NCBI GenBank assembly: GCA_016710265.1
Contig: JADJJL010000001.1
Span: 1,054,001 to 1,118,000 of the forward strand
From: Saprospiraceae bacterium
GTDB lineage: Bacteria; Bacteroidota; Bacteroidia; Chitinophagales; Saprospiraceae
Direction of reading: 5' to 3'
Length of the DNA stretch: 64,000 nt
Position 1 is the stretch's first letter; each line of letters opens with the position of its first letter. Position numbers and translations under genes: made by a program. This document shows, one piece after another, positions 19,320 through 29,152 of this stretch. Under the pieces are notes generated by a model. That model worked only from the letters and a program-made list of their open reading frames with translations. It did no database searches and was not told the origin of the DNA.

Positions 19320-19447
19320 GGAAGTAAATGAGTGTGTTCCCAATTAAACGCTAAGTTATGCAACAAGCAAACCAGCCTTCCCAAACAAGCCAAATCAACA
19401 ACGGGTTTGAATACTAATGTAATACATATTACTAGAATACTCCCACC

Positions 19448-21025
19448 ATGAAATATATAATATTTATCCTGCTCAACTTACTTTTTAGTCTTCAGGTATT
19501 TTCTCAGATTTTTATTGAACAAGAGATTAGCCCGGTAATCAGTACATGCGGGTCTTTGGCACAGTCTCAGATTTGTATTTACAATGACTCTCCATATCCT
19601 ATCAAGAATGCAATTATAAGCCTATCTTATGATGAAGGATTAGGAATGTACAAGCTTATCTCTGATAAGAACATCATGTTGAACAGTAAGCCTAGTGAGC
19701 TGGAAGAGAATTTGACCTTGTTGAATCTGGAACCTTGTTCAAATATTTGTTTCACCATTTTTTTGGAATATGATTGTTTAGCATTTACAGGTCAAAGGAA
19801 TATTGAAATTAATCTTCATCATGATCAAAACCTAATACAATCTAAGGCTTCAATAATTGCTTATTCTCCAGAACTTGAACTTAGCACCATGGAGATCAGT
19901 TATGACCCTGTGACGAACAGCTTTTCCAGGATATTCCAATTGACAAATATTGGTAATATAAAACTAAAAGACTTTGTCCTTAAGAATAAAGAACGGGATC
20001 TTGTTACAATTCTAACAAGTTCAAAAGCTAGAATAAGTACTGATGGACAGGAATTGATATTTGCTTCCAAAGATTTTCTAACAGAAGGAAATAAGGATGG
20101 TAATTTTGATCCGGGAGAATTTATCAGAATTCAACAAGATATAAGAATTGACAAATGCTTTAATAATACGCCATTTACGTTTGAGTTTATTCTAGATTGT
20201 AATCATAGAACTTGCTCTTACGATGTCGTATCATTTCAAAACAACAATTTGAATATTTCAAGAGCCAAGCTTGGATTCAGTTATAAATTATTAGAATCGC
20301 CATCTCAATGTGATACTATTGTTATGGAAATCAAAGCATTTTCAAGAGTTCAAAAATCAAATAATTCTATAACGAACGCATACAATGTTTCATTGGACAT
20401 TGGCTGGTTATCCAATAATGATAGAGGCATTTATTATTATGATGCACGTATAGATTTTAAGGAGTTAATTTTCAATAAACAAAAATATCCATTGGCACTC
20501 AATGGAAAATTGTTTCCATTTTCTTGTGATGTATTTAACACAGATCCGGATGGACCCAAGGGATTGCAAGATTTAGATAAGGATGGAGAATTCGATGATT
20601 TATTAGCTGGTGATACAATATTTTTTACTCTAACTGCTAAGGTCAATCCCAAAAGTTTTGATTCCAACTGCAGGTATAATCTTTTCTTTCCCAACCATAC
20701 TTTAGGAATTAATTTCACATCCCAAGATTTTTGTAAGAATGTCTATATAGATAGCAGTGATAGGAGAATTTATGAAATTGTTGTTGGTCCTTTGTTTGAA
20801 CTTAAAAGGGAAGATCTTAAAGCGAGCGTTCATTTAGAAAATATTCTTTTTGATGATGGAAGAGATACACTAAATTTATATGTTCCTTTAAATAGTAATT
20901 ATCATTTTCCACTTTGCAACAATCCTAAGGTTAGATACAATATAAAATTGCCAGCTGAAATAGTTTTTGATCAGGCAGAAATTATTATTTCAAAAAGACC
21001 TACTGAATTGATTTCTTATTTATAG
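19448..21025 (+). CDS. N-terminal part of a frameshifted giant T9SS type B secreted protein
   Basis: The 525-residue 5' part of a protein of about 1,720 residues. A clear signal peptide (MKYIIFILLNLLFSLQVFSQ) starts at 19448. The body resembles repeated DUF11-like beta domains with scattered Cys and an SdrD-like calcium-type segment (DKDGEFDDLLAGDTIFFT near residue 380). It ends at a TAG at 21023 just after TELISYL. The reading continues in another frame from 21007 as DFLFIGDP, so a 1-nt indel near 21010-21022 splits the gene. The codon use and sequence style are the same on both sides. It is either a recent pseudogene or a sequencing/assembly error. It uses the duplicated leader. Confidence 0.75.
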   Translation: MKYIIFILLNLLFSLQVFSQIFIEQEISPVISTCGSLAQSQICIYNDSPYPIKNAIISLSYDEGLGMYKLISDKNIMLNSKPSELEENLTLLNLEPCSNICFTIFLEYDCLAFTGQRNIEINLHHDQNLIQSKASIIAYSPELELSTMEISYDPVTNSFSRIFQLTNIGNIKLKDFVLKNKERDLVTILTSSKARISTDGQELIFASKDFLTEGNKDGNFDPGEFIRIQQDIRIDKCFNNTPFTFEFILDCNHRTCSYDVVSFQNNNLNISRAKLGFSYKLLESPSQCDTIVMEIKAFSRVQKSNNSITNAYNVSLDIGWLSNNDRGIYYYDARIDFKELIFNKQKYPLALNGKLFPFSCDVFNTDPDGPKGLQDLDKDGEFDDLLAGDTIFFTLTAKVNPKSFDSNCRYNLFFPNHTLGINFTSQDFCKNVYIDSSDRRIYEIVVGPLFELKREDLKASVHLENILFDDGRDTLNLYVPLNSNYHFPLCNNPKVRYNIKLPAEIVFDQAEIIISKRPTELISYL

Positions 21026-24000
21026 GAGACCCAATAAAAATAATTGTCAATAATATATGCAATCCAAGTTTAATACCAACGTCCAGAGTAACAGATTCCG
21101 CAGAATGTTATTCTTGTGTTGAGAATTCATATCCTAAATTGGTAATTACTTATAGCACTGAATTCAAATGTGGAGAATTCTGTGATGAATGGGTCCCATT
21201 GGAATGTCAAACGAATAGAAATATAAATGTAAATTGTTCAAATGAGCCATTTCAATTAAAAAAAGATAATAGTTTTCTAAAGTTAGACAGATTCGAATTA
21301 AAAAGAATCAGTTATGGATTTAAAGATTCTACTCGAACGACCTATGTTGATCCAGACGTAGATTCAATAAATTTGAATAGTATAAGTCAATTAGATACTT
21401 TCCATGTAGTCATTAAAATTTACTCAACATGCACTCAATATAAACTAAACGGCTTTGGTTTATCAGTAATAGCTGATTATTCTCATAATAGGATGGTTAG
21501 CCAGACTTTTTTTCCTCATGAAATTTATGAATATAAGACCATTTTTTACAAAAATGATTCCATTTTTTATTCTGCTACACAAGCTATTTTTCCACCTCGC
21601 ACGAATGGTGTAGGAATCGACAAATACAATTCTTATGTATTTGATTCAAGCAGAATTATGAATAATGTAATTTTTAATAATACTGCTATTAGTCAATTTG
21701 ATTCTATAATATTAGTGATAGTTGGAAGAATTTCAAAAGATGTTCCACACAACAGAATTGATCAATTGAGAATTAGAGCTCAACTATATACCTATGTAGG
21801 AAATTGCTTTATAGATGAGAGTAATGATGGGTATTTTGATTTTACAAATCGAAATTATTCAACCTCAGACCCATCGCTTATTGGCTTCTCCGATTATTTT
21901 CATAAAGATCTACATCATCCAATTAATTTAATTTGTGATAGTGTTGAATTAAGAAATATATTTGAATACAACAACTATTCCTTATTGACACCTGATGTTT
22001 TCCATAATGAGTTCAGATTACCTTATTTACTCAGTGCAATGGAAAATATAGTTCCAGATTATTGGAAGCCCTACAACACTGGAGGATTGTCAAAAATTGC
22101 ATACCCAATAACAACAAATAGATTCATAAATAATATTCACAGCAATAATAGCGTAATTTATTCCAACGTAAATCTTTATGCTGATTGGGTAGAAACATCA
22201 TTTAGATTGACCACATACCTAAAGCCTACTTGCTTTATTAAAATTCAAGACTCCATTCAATCCGTTGCAACAGTCGAGCATTATATAGATAAAGCTGAAC
22301 GGGAAACTGTAAAATTCAATGGAAACTATGTTTATAAGCTACCGGGATTAATATTAAAATCATATTTTAACAAGGTAATTTTTATTAAAGATTCAATTTC
22401 TGATTGGTTTTTTACAATTCAGACACCTGAGAATCCACACAGCCCTAATAAAAATCTCAACGATCAAGAGCATTATTACAAATTCCATAACACATGGTTA
22501 TACTACGAAAGCCCAAGTAATTTGAATCATCCTGTCTCACTGGAAGTTTTATTACATGGAGGGATTAGAAAGACCATCTTTCCTGTGCCAATGGTAAATT
22601 CAAATGCCTGGATTTTTAAATTGGATTCCGTTCAAAAAATTGTTCAATGTAAATTGAATGTTGCCAACAGAAATTGCTCCCTAGATTCTGTAAAAATTAT
22701 TCTAGGTAACTCATGCGATGGCTATCCATCCGATCTTAAAGTACTTCCAAAGACCTGCATTGATTATGCACCTCAGTTCAGTTTAATTTTAGATCCCAGG
22801 CCTGCAGTTTTAGAATGCAAACCCATCCATCCTCGCAAAGATATCTATGTAAGCAAATGTGATACGATTCACGAAAGTTTAAGAATCAACAATCTGGGAC
22901 TTGGTTATGCCTCTCAAACTGTCTTGCATGTTAAAGTTCCATTGGGTGTAAAACTGTTGAATTCTACAGTCATTTATACATTGTCTAATCCAAGCCAGTA
23001 CAATGTTCCTATTTCATACAATCCATTGCTTATGGAATATGATGTTGTTTTGACATCTAATGTACTCAGAAGTTTATTCCCAGGATTTACTGAATCGGAT
23101 TCTTCATCCATCGAACTAAAATTAATATTTGCAATAGATTGTGATCTTGATAATGGAACTAGTATAAATTACAGAATTAGCTATGAGGAAGTTTGCTCTA
23201 AAGCTCATTCATTGCCTGTAAAATACACACCGAGAATCTTTTTTAAAGAGTCAATTCCATCCAATAATTATACACTGGATTATAAGATCGAAAAATCTAA
23301 TTCTTGTACTAAAGATTTCATTCTCAATGTCAGTTTAGTCAGACTAAATTCTGATTTCAATAAAGGAGATAGAATTACTATTACTTATGATAAAATTATG
23401 GGCTTCAATTCGCAAGCTTCAATTAGTTCATTAGGATTAAAAAATAATAATTACAAATATTTGGTTGATAATGCTACAGAAAGTCTTACATTCGAACTCA
23501 GTGATGGATTAAAGAAGGGAGATTCTGTTATTATCAAAATTCCAATGAATTCGCATTGTGAAAGTAATTGTAAATCGACTTTCTTAGATCTTAAAATAGA
23601 AGAATTAAAGCCAATTAATTGTTCGACATCGCCTTCAGGACGCTGCGATCACTATTCAGTGACTAAGTCCATTTATTTTGACGATGTAAAACTGTATCCT
23701 GATATTCAAATTGATTCAATAGATATAAACTATATAGGTCTAGATTCTAGTTTGATTGAATTCAGCTCGAAAATTGCGATAACAAATTCTTCTAAAATGG
23801 ATCTTTATCAAGATTTAAAACTTAAAATATTTCATGATAAGAACAACAATGGTCAAATAGACCAAGGTGATATTTTACTGGAAAGAATTTCAAACAACTT
23901 TTTTATAGTGAAGGATTCAACTTACATTTTAAATGCTACACATCGAGTAGATCCAAGTCTTGCTTGTCCTCTTTTAGTCGTTTTATTTAAAGAAGACAAT

Positions 24001-24618
24001 CCATGTCTTTGTTATTCTGACACTTTTATTATTCAATCGCATATGATTGAAAGTCTCTCCCAAAAGTTTGAACTCTGCGAAAGCGAAGAACTTATACTGG
24101 ATTTTAGAAAACAATTGGCCAAAGGAATAACGATTTCATTTGACCCTAATCCGTATCTAACTAAATTAGCTGAAAATCATTTCATTTTTAAAAAACAAAT
24201 TACATCAGGTACTTCAAAAGAGTTTGAAGAATTATTCTATGAAATTGAAATAGCAAGTCTCTGTCAAAGCAGAAATAAAATAGAAATAACTATTGATCCA
24301 AACTGTGTAAAAGAAATTATTGATCCCAAAATCTATTTCCCTAGTGTTTTTTCACCCAATGGTGATGGAATAAACGATGATCTTATTCTGGTTGGAACTG
24401 ATCAAATAGATAAAATCCTAAGCATAAAAATTTATAATCGATGGGGAGTACTTGTACATTCAAACAATCATTTACCTGTACAGGACAATTATCCTTTATG
24501 GAACGGAGAAATGAACGGAAAACCGCTTAATCCAGGTGTTTTTAGGTATATCATTCAAATCATAGCCAAAGATGGTCGAAAGTTGAATTTGACCGGAGAT
24601 ATTACATTAGTTAGGTAG
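21007..24618 (+). CDS. C-terminal part of the frameshifted type B protein, CHU_C sorting domain
   Basis: The frame is open from 21007 but has no ATG near its beginning; a TTG at 21139 is the first possible start. It has no signal peptide, which fits it being the 3' part of the gene beginning at 19448. It contains about 1,200 residues of DUF11-like beta repeats with Cys motifs (YSTCTQYK, SKAHSL, LVVLFKEDNPCLCYSD), and an SdrD-like segment (FHDKNNNGQIDQGDILL). The last ~90 residues are a gliding-motility-associated C-terminal (CHU_C) domain with SPNGDGINDDL, IYNRWGVLVH and GVFRYIIQI, the type B T9SS signal. It is probably a surface adhesin when intact. Confidence 0.75.
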   Translation: MDFLFIGDPIKIIVNNICNPSLIPTSRVTDSAECYSCVENSYPKLVITYSTEFKCGEFCDEWVPLECQTNRNINVNCSNEPFQLKKDNSFLKLDRFELKRISYGFKDSTRTTYVDPDVDSINLNSISQLDTFHVVIKIYSTCTQYKLNGFGLSVIADYSHNRMVSQTFFPHEIYEYKTIFYKNDSIFYSATQAIFPPRTNGVGIDKYNSYVFDSSRIMNNVIFNNTAISQFDSIILVIVGRISKDVPHNRIDQLRIRAQLYTYVGNCFIDESNDGYFDFTNRNYSTSDPSLIGFSDYFHKDLHHPINLICDSVELRNIFEYNNYSLLTPDVFHNEFRLPYLLSAMENIVPDYWKPYNTGGLSKIAYPITTNRFINNIHSNNSVIYSNVNLYADWVETSFRLTTYLKPTCFIKIQDSIQSVATVEHYIDKAERETVKFNGNYVYKLPGLILKSYFNKVIFIKDSISDWFFTIQTPENPHSPNKNLNDQEHYYKFHNTWLYYESPSNLNHPVSLEVLLHGGIRKTIFPVPMVNSNAWIFKLDSVQKIVQCKLNVANRNCSLDSVKIILGNSCDGYPSDLKVLPKTCIDYAPQFSLILDPRPAVLECKPIHPRKDIYVSKCDTIHESLRINNLGLGYASQTVLHVKVPLGVKLLNSTVIYTLSNPSQYNVPISYNPLLMEYDVVLTSNVLRSLFPGFTESDSSSIELKLIFAIDCDLDNGTSINYRISYEEVCSKAHSLPVKYTPRIFFKESIPSNNYTLDYKIEKSNSCTKDFILNVSLVRLNSDFNKGDRITITYDKIMGFNSQASISSLGLKNNNYKYLVDNATESLTFELSDGLKKGDSVIIKIPMNSHCESNCKSTFLDLKIEELKPINCSTSPSGRCDHYSVTKSIYFDDVKLYPDIQIDSIDINYIGLDSSLIEFSSKIAITNSSKMDLYQDLKLKIFHDKNNNGQIDQGDILLERISNNFFIVKDSTYILNATHRVDPSLACPLLVVLFKEDNPCLCYSDTFIIQSHMIESLSQKFELCESEELILDFRKQLAKGITISFDPNPYLTKLAENHFIFKKQITSGTSKEFEELFYEIEIASLCQSRNKIEITIDPNCVKEIIDPKIYFPSVFSPNGDGINDDLILVGTDQIDKILSIKIYNRWGVLVHSNNHLPVQDNYPLWNGEMNGKPLNPGVFRYIIQIIAKDGRKLNLTGDITLVR

Positions 24619-24677
24619 TTTTGGAGAAAATATCCCAAGTATGTAAACTTGAGACTTAAATAGAAGAAGCAAATCTT

Positions 24678-25862
24678 TTATTCAAAAGCATTAATCCCTG
24701 TTACGTCCATTCCAGTGATCAACAAATGAATGTCGTGAGTTCCTTCATAGGTTAAGACCGTTTCCAAATTCATCATATGTCTCATGATTGGAAATTCGTT
24801 CATGATTCCCATTCCGCCTAATATTTGGCGGGATTCTCGAGCGACGGTGAGAGCGGTAAAAACATTGTTTCTTTTTGCCATCGAGATCTGCGCTGGTGTG
24901 ACTGTTCCTTTATTGGCGAGAGTGCCCAATCTCCAGGCAAGAAGCTGTGCTTTGGTTAGCTCAGTGATCATTTCTGCCAATTTCTTTTGGGTCAGTTGAA
25001 ATCCTGCGAGCGGTCTTCCAAACTGGATCCTTTCTTTGCTGTATCGCAAGGCAGTATCATAACAATCCAGACCTGCACCAATCGATCCCCAGGCGATACC
25101 GTAACGCGCCTTGGAAAGGCAGGATAATGGCCCTTTAAGTCCTTTAACGCTTGGAAATACCTGAGATTTAGGCACGCGCACGTCTTCAAAAATCAATTCA
25201 CCAGTGATCGATGCTCGCAATGACCATTTTCCATGCATTTCCGGAGCAGAAAAACCTTTGCTGTCTTTTTCGACCACCATTCCCAATATTTCGCCAGCTT
25301 CATTTTTAGCCCAAACGACTGCAAGGTCTGCTACAGGAGAATTGGTGATCCACATTTTTGCTCCGTTAAGGATGTAGGCATCTCCATCGTCTTTGACATT
25401 GGTGACCATTCCGGCGGGATTGCTCCCAAAATCGGGTTCCGTGAGGCCAAAACAACCAATAAAGTCTCCATTTCCCAATTTTGGTAAATATTTTCTTTTT
25501 TGTTCTTCAGAGGCATATTTGTAGATGGGATACATTACAAGCGATCCCTGTACCGAAGCCATCGAACGGATTCCACTGTCGCCCCTTTCTAGTTCCTGCA
25601 TGATGATTCCATACGCGATCTCATCCATTCCACCACCACCATATTCAGTGGGAATGCTAGGACCAAATGCACCAATTTCTGCCAAACCTTTAAAAAGATG
25701 GGTCGGGCAAGTGGCTTTGTGGGAATATTCTTCAATAATTGGACTGACTTCTTGTTTGACCCACTCCCTGACAGCGGCTCTCGCCATGAGATGCTCTTCA
25801 CTGAGCAATTCGTCTATTGCATAATAATCGTGTCCTTCGTATAAATCAGTTCGATTGGCCAT
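24678..25862 (-). CDS. gcdH: Glutaryl-CoA dehydrogenase
   Basis: A 394-residue acyl-CoA dehydrogenase that oxidises and decarboxylates glutaryl-CoA to crotonyl-CoA using FAD, in lysine, tryptophan and aromatic degradation. The sequence follows the human GCDH pattern closely: SSVQ/SVQGSLVM-type segment, GCFGLTEPDFGSNP, WITNSPVADL, KARYGIAWG, TYEGTHDIH. The catalytic base is Glu373. The substrate-specific Arg (Arg94 in human GCDH) is present as Arg99 in GDSGIRSMASVQ, which separates it from ordinary acyl-CoA dehydrogenases. The partner electron-transfer flavoprotein is not in the window. A TACCTTTG box on the minus strand at 25878-25885 lies 15 nt before the start. Confidence 0.92.
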   Translation of the reverse strand: MANRTDLYEGHDYYAIDELLSEEHLMARAAVREWVKQEVSPIIEEYSHKATCPTHLFKGLAEIGAFGPSIPTEYGGGGMDEIAYGIIMQELERGDSGIRSMASVQGSLVMYPIYKYASEEQKRKYLPKLGNGDFIGCFGLTEPDFGSNPAGMVTNVKDDGDAYILNGAKMWITNSPVADLAVVWAKNEAGEILGMVVEKDSKGFSAPEMHGKWSLRASITGELIFEDVRVPKSQVFPSVKGLKGPLSCLSKARYGIAWGSIGAGLDCYDTALRYSKERIQFGRPLAGFQLTQKKLAEMITELTKAQLLAWRLGTLANKGTVTPAQISMAKRNNVFTALTVARESRQILGGMGIMNEFPIMRHMMNLETVLTYEGTHDIHLLITGMDVTGINAFE

Positions 25863-25877
25863 GGTTCAAAATTTGCG

Positions 25878-25885
25878 CAAAGGTA
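25878..25885 (-). promoter_or_regulatory. -7 box of gcdH promoter
   Basis: The minus strand reads TACCTTTG, 15 nt before the gcdH ATG. Confidence 0.5.
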
Positions 25886-26053
25886 ATGGAATCATAATGC
25901 TTTGATGTAGATTTTAGATTGTTCTGAAATCCAAAATTAGGCCAAAGAAAGAATAATTGAATCTACTTTACAAATCTTATACTCCTCAAATTAGGTATTT
26001 GATTTATTTGTCATTAAAACTCAAAAACCAATTTGTTAAAAATTTGTTAAAAA

Positions 26054-26086
26054 TTTGAAAATAATTATATATAGTTTTTATATTTG
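26054..26086 (+). promoter_or_regulatory. Complete Bacteroidota promoter upstream of Cys-rich lipoprotein gene
   Basis: TTTG at 26054-26057, a 21-nt spacer, then TATATTTG at 26079-26086. Both boxes match the Bacteroidota consensus. It should drive the lipoprotein gene and the propeller gene behind it. Just upstream, AATTTGTTAAA is repeated in tandem (about 26030-26058). Confidence 0.6.
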
Positions 26087-26123
26087 TGAACGCTATTGAT
26101 TTATTCACCTTTAAATTACTTTT

Positions 26124-26900
26124 ATGCAAGTCTCAAACCTCAAGCCATTTTATCCAATAAAATGGATTAGAACCTTTACCCAAATTAAATTTCGAAAAAG
26201 CTACTTTATTGTTTTGTTTCTCTCCCAATTTCTTCTTGCATTTACATCTTGCAAACAAGATCTTCCTAATCCAAACTCTAGCTCGTTAAAAAACAAATCT
26301 TTTGATTGGTCTGCTGGAGTAATTTCCTGCCCTGGTACAGATTGTGTAGAGTACAGTTGTTTTTGCTTTCAGGCAAATTGTTGCGATCGATATGATCTTG
26401 ATCCTTGTGATTCAACTGATATGGGAAAATATGCTATCGGAGTTGCAAGGGAATTGTGCAAGGCAACTAGCAGCTGTTTGCAAAAATCATTCTCTATCGA
26501 ATGTGAGCCACATTCAGATTCATGTTACGATTTTAGTTTTTTACCTTATAACTTTTTTACAGAAGATCCGGATGGAAATCCTTTTCACTATTGTTCAAAT
26601 GCTGATTGTAATGGCACACATTATTGTGAAGACCTTGGACCTACATTTTATCTTCATCGACCAATGACCATTGCTCTTCAAAATCAAATTGCAGCTCATG
26701 TAATATATTTGGCTAATCAATATAGACCACGCTGTAATCCAGCACAATTTGGTTTAAATTGCTTTGCGAGAGTTGGTGATATTTTTTATAGTGTTTGTAC
26801 TGATCCGGATAAATCTGGTTGTGAAACTTTAGAAGATCCTTGTTGGGATACAAAAATAATAATTAGATTTGAATATTGGTGTTGTCCGTGTAGCATTTGA
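26124..26900 (+). CDS. Cys-rich secreted lipoprotein of unknown function
   Basis: A 258-residue protein with a long N-terminal region and a lipobox (LAFTSC), so the mature protein starts at a lipidated Cys near residue 44. The mature part holds about 22 further Cys in ~215 residues, many paired (SCFCF, NCCD, WCCPC), suggesting a disulfide-tight extracytoplasmic domain. I do not recognise a family. It is followed 8 nt later by the propeller gene at 26909, so the two are probably co-transcribed and may work together at the surface. A shorter N-terminus starting at an internal Met is not available, so the long leader is retained. Confidence 0.65.
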   Translation: MQVSNLKPFYPIKWIRTFTQIKFRKSYFIVLFLSQFLLAFTSCKQDLPNPNSSSLKNKSFDWSAGVISCPGTDCVEYSCFCFQANCCDRYDLDPCDSTDMGKYAIGVARELCKATSSCLQKSFSIECEPHSDSCYDFSFLPYNFFTEDPDGNPFHYCSNADCNGTHYCEDLGPTFYLHRPMTIALQNQIAAHVIYLANQYRPRCNPAQFGLNCFARVGDIFYSVCTDPDKSGCETLEDPCWDTKIIIRFEYWCCPCSI

Positions 26901-26908
26901 TATTTGAA

Positions 26909-29131
26909 ATGAATAACTATTGGATTATTTTATTTTATTTTTCATTTACAATGCTCAGAGGACAAACCCAATGGGAGCTTGTCTCAGACAGCTCTTTAAG
27001 TGAGGTCCAGGATTTTGTAATGACAAAAGAAGGAGAACTATCTCTATCAATTAAAGGGAATGATTTAATTTTTCAAACTAATATTTATCAACAACCAAAT
27101 AATTGGGTTCAATTACCAAGAGTTTCTACAAAATTCTTTAGTTATGATTTAAACCCAATCAATTTGTTTCTAGACTTTAATGATACTCTCATTGCTTTAA
27201 GAGGTGCCATTCCTTATCGTTATGATGATACCAGATTTTTTAAAGACAGTATTAGCAGATTGGACACAAATTATTCAACTATTTCTATTAGTTATTTAAT
27301 GAAATATAATCTAAGTGGAGATTTATTTGGTGAATTAAATGGTGCAATTATTCAATATAAGGATAAATGGAAAAATGATAGAACTTATACTGTATTCAAT
27401 TCAAATACTGGAATTTTTAATTATTTTCCATTTAGTCAGGATAACAATTATGCTCTAATTTATAATTCAAATGGAGACAGCTATAGCGTAGTAAAATATA
27501 ACACTGCAACATTTGAAACGCAAAAAGTATTTGAAACTAATACCCCAATGGATTTTAGGGATTTAACTGTAACATCTGATGGGCACATTTTTGCAGGTAC
27601 GGCTTTAGGTCTTTATCACTCCTATAATGATGGACAAGATTTTGAAGTATGCCTTATTGACTCAGTTGTAGGTCACACAAGTACTACCAGAGTATCTCAA
27701 ACAAAATCAGGAGACGCTATTCTGGTGAAACTCTCTACAGGTTTTTTCGCAAGTTATGATAAAGGAAAGACTTGGAAAAAACTTCATATGTTTAATAAGG
27801 ATTTAATTGATTATCCATTTACAGTGTGGGAAAAAGTAGAAATTATAGATACAAATTACGCAGCAATTCTGATGCGAAACGGGTGTTTTTCATCCGGGGT
27901 GTTTCTAATTACTCCGAACACTAATGGTTGGAAAAAAATTAATCCTCCTGCTTTTAAGCTAGATGCTTATAATCTGTTTAATAATGGAGAAAATAGATTG
28001 TTTGCAAATGAAAACCAATGTAAATGGGTTCTCTCCGATGATGAAGGAAAAAATTGGGAAAGTTTAGAATGCAATGGAAATGCAGTAGTAAACCTCAATA
28101 AAGATAATAAAGATCAACTTTATTGTTATTACCCTGATGGTCTTGAGAAAAGGGTTCTTTACAGGTCAATTGATAATGGTGAAAATTGGGATACGAATCA
28201 AATATTTCCAGGAAGAGTTCTTGGTTTTTATCGATTTTCAGATGGATCACTTTTGCTCTTGACAGGTATTCCGAATAGTAGTTCAATCAACCCTTATAAT
28301 ATTTATTACAGTCTGGATCACGGTCAAAGCTGGCAACTCAAGAACAATTATTTTGCTCCCCCCAAGGATGTATCTAAAGTTTTAAAAGGTCCTGATGGAA
28401 CATTATACGCTATACTTTCTGGCACCAGAGTAGTCATGAAGTCATCAGATTTTGGACAAAACTGGCAAGTGGACCCAAGATTTAATAATATCAGTAATCT
28501 AAATTCTCCATTTTTTGATGATCGGGGCTATTTTATTTTTATAGGAAATTTTTCTGGAGTGCATGGGATTTACAGAAGCCTGGATTTAATGAATTTTGAA
28601 AACATGAGTTCCTCAGGGCTATCTGTAGCACAAGGAATATATGGTATTGCCCCCGGAGTTCTCGTGGCTTCCTTTAGCAAGGATGGTATATTTATTACCG
28701 ATGATTATGGAACAAACTGGACCAATATTACAGGAGATCTTGAGTTTGACATTGAGAATAGAAGTTATCGGGTCAATTCAATTTTAGTAGATCAGCAAGG
28801 TAAAGTTTTTCTTGCAAGGGCCTATGATGGAATTCATCGTACTCTTTCATCAGTGGTAAGTACCTGGGATGTTTCGGAAGATAGCAAGCGATTGTTTAAT
28901 TTTGAGCCCAACCCTACAGCAAGCTTTTTAAACATTCATTTTAATGAAATGGTGCAAGAGTCCATGGCGCGTATAGAACTGACGAATTCACTAGGCCAGA
29001 TAATAAATATAAAAATGAATTTTGATCAGTCAAGTTGGTTGGATCTAAGTCCATTGCAAGCTGGTATTTATTATCTTTCAGTAAAAACAAAAGCTGGCAG
29101 AATACAAACAGAAAAAATAATCAAGTATTAA
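26909..29131 (+). CDS. Secreted BNR/Asp-box propeller protein with T9SS type A sorting domain (paralogue B)
   Basis: A 740-residue exported protein. The ATG at 26909 gives MNNYWIILFYFSFTMLRGQ as signal peptide; a TTG four codons upstream is the only alternative. Asp-boxes include SYDKGKTW, SDDEGKNW, SIDNGENW, SLDHGQSW, SSDFGQNW and TDDYGTNW. The C-terminus is a type A sorting domain (FEPNPTASFLNI...QAGIYYLSVKT...EKIIKY). It is a close paralogue of the protein at 16940-19141; most blocks align without large gaps. Unlike that copy, it sits behind a Cys-rich lipoprotein gene rather than behind the duplicated leader. The ligand and any enzymatic activity are unknown. Confidence 0.78.
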   Translation: MNNYWIILFYFSFTMLRGQTQWELVSDSSLSEVQDFVMTKEGELSLSIKGNDLIFQTNIYQQPNNWVQLPRVSTKFFSYDLNPINLFLDFNDTLIALRGAIPYRYDDTRFFKDSISRLDTNYSTISISYLMKYNLSGDLFGELNGAIIQYKDKWKNDRTYTVFNSNTGIFNYFPFSQDNNYALIYNSNGDSYSVVKYNTATFETQKVFETNTPMDFRDLTVTSDGHIFAGTALGLYHSYNDGQDFEVCLIDSVVGHTSTTRVSQTKSGDAILVKLSTGFFASYDKGKTWKKLHMFNKDLIDYPFTVWEKVEIIDTNYAAILMRNGCFSSGVFLITPNTNGWKKINPPAFKLDAYNLFNNGENRLFANENQCKWVLSDDEGKNWESLECNGNAVVNLNKDNKDQLYCYYPDGLEKRVLYRSIDNGENWDTNQIFPGRVLGFYRFSDGSLLLLTGIPNSSSINPYNIYYSLDHGQSWQLKNNYFAPPKDVSKVLKGPDGTLYAILSGTRVVMKSSDFGQNWQVDPRFNNISNLNSPFFDDRGYFIFIGNFSGVHGIYRSLDLMNFENMSSSGLSVAQGIYGIAPGVLVASFSKDGIFITDDYGTNWTNITGDLEFDIENRSYRVNSILVDQQGKVFLARAYDGIHRTLSSVVSTWDVSEDSKRLFNFEPNPTASFLNIHFNEMVQESMARIELTNSLGQIINIKMNFDQSSWLDLSPLQAGIYYLSVKTKAGRIQTEKIIKY

Positions 29132-29152
29132 CGATCCAAGAAAAGTCAAGAT

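Noticed and set aside
21007..21025. Programmed -1 frameshift linking the two halves of the type B protein
   Set aside because: No slippery heptamer followed by a hairpin is visible at the junction; a plain indel is simpler.
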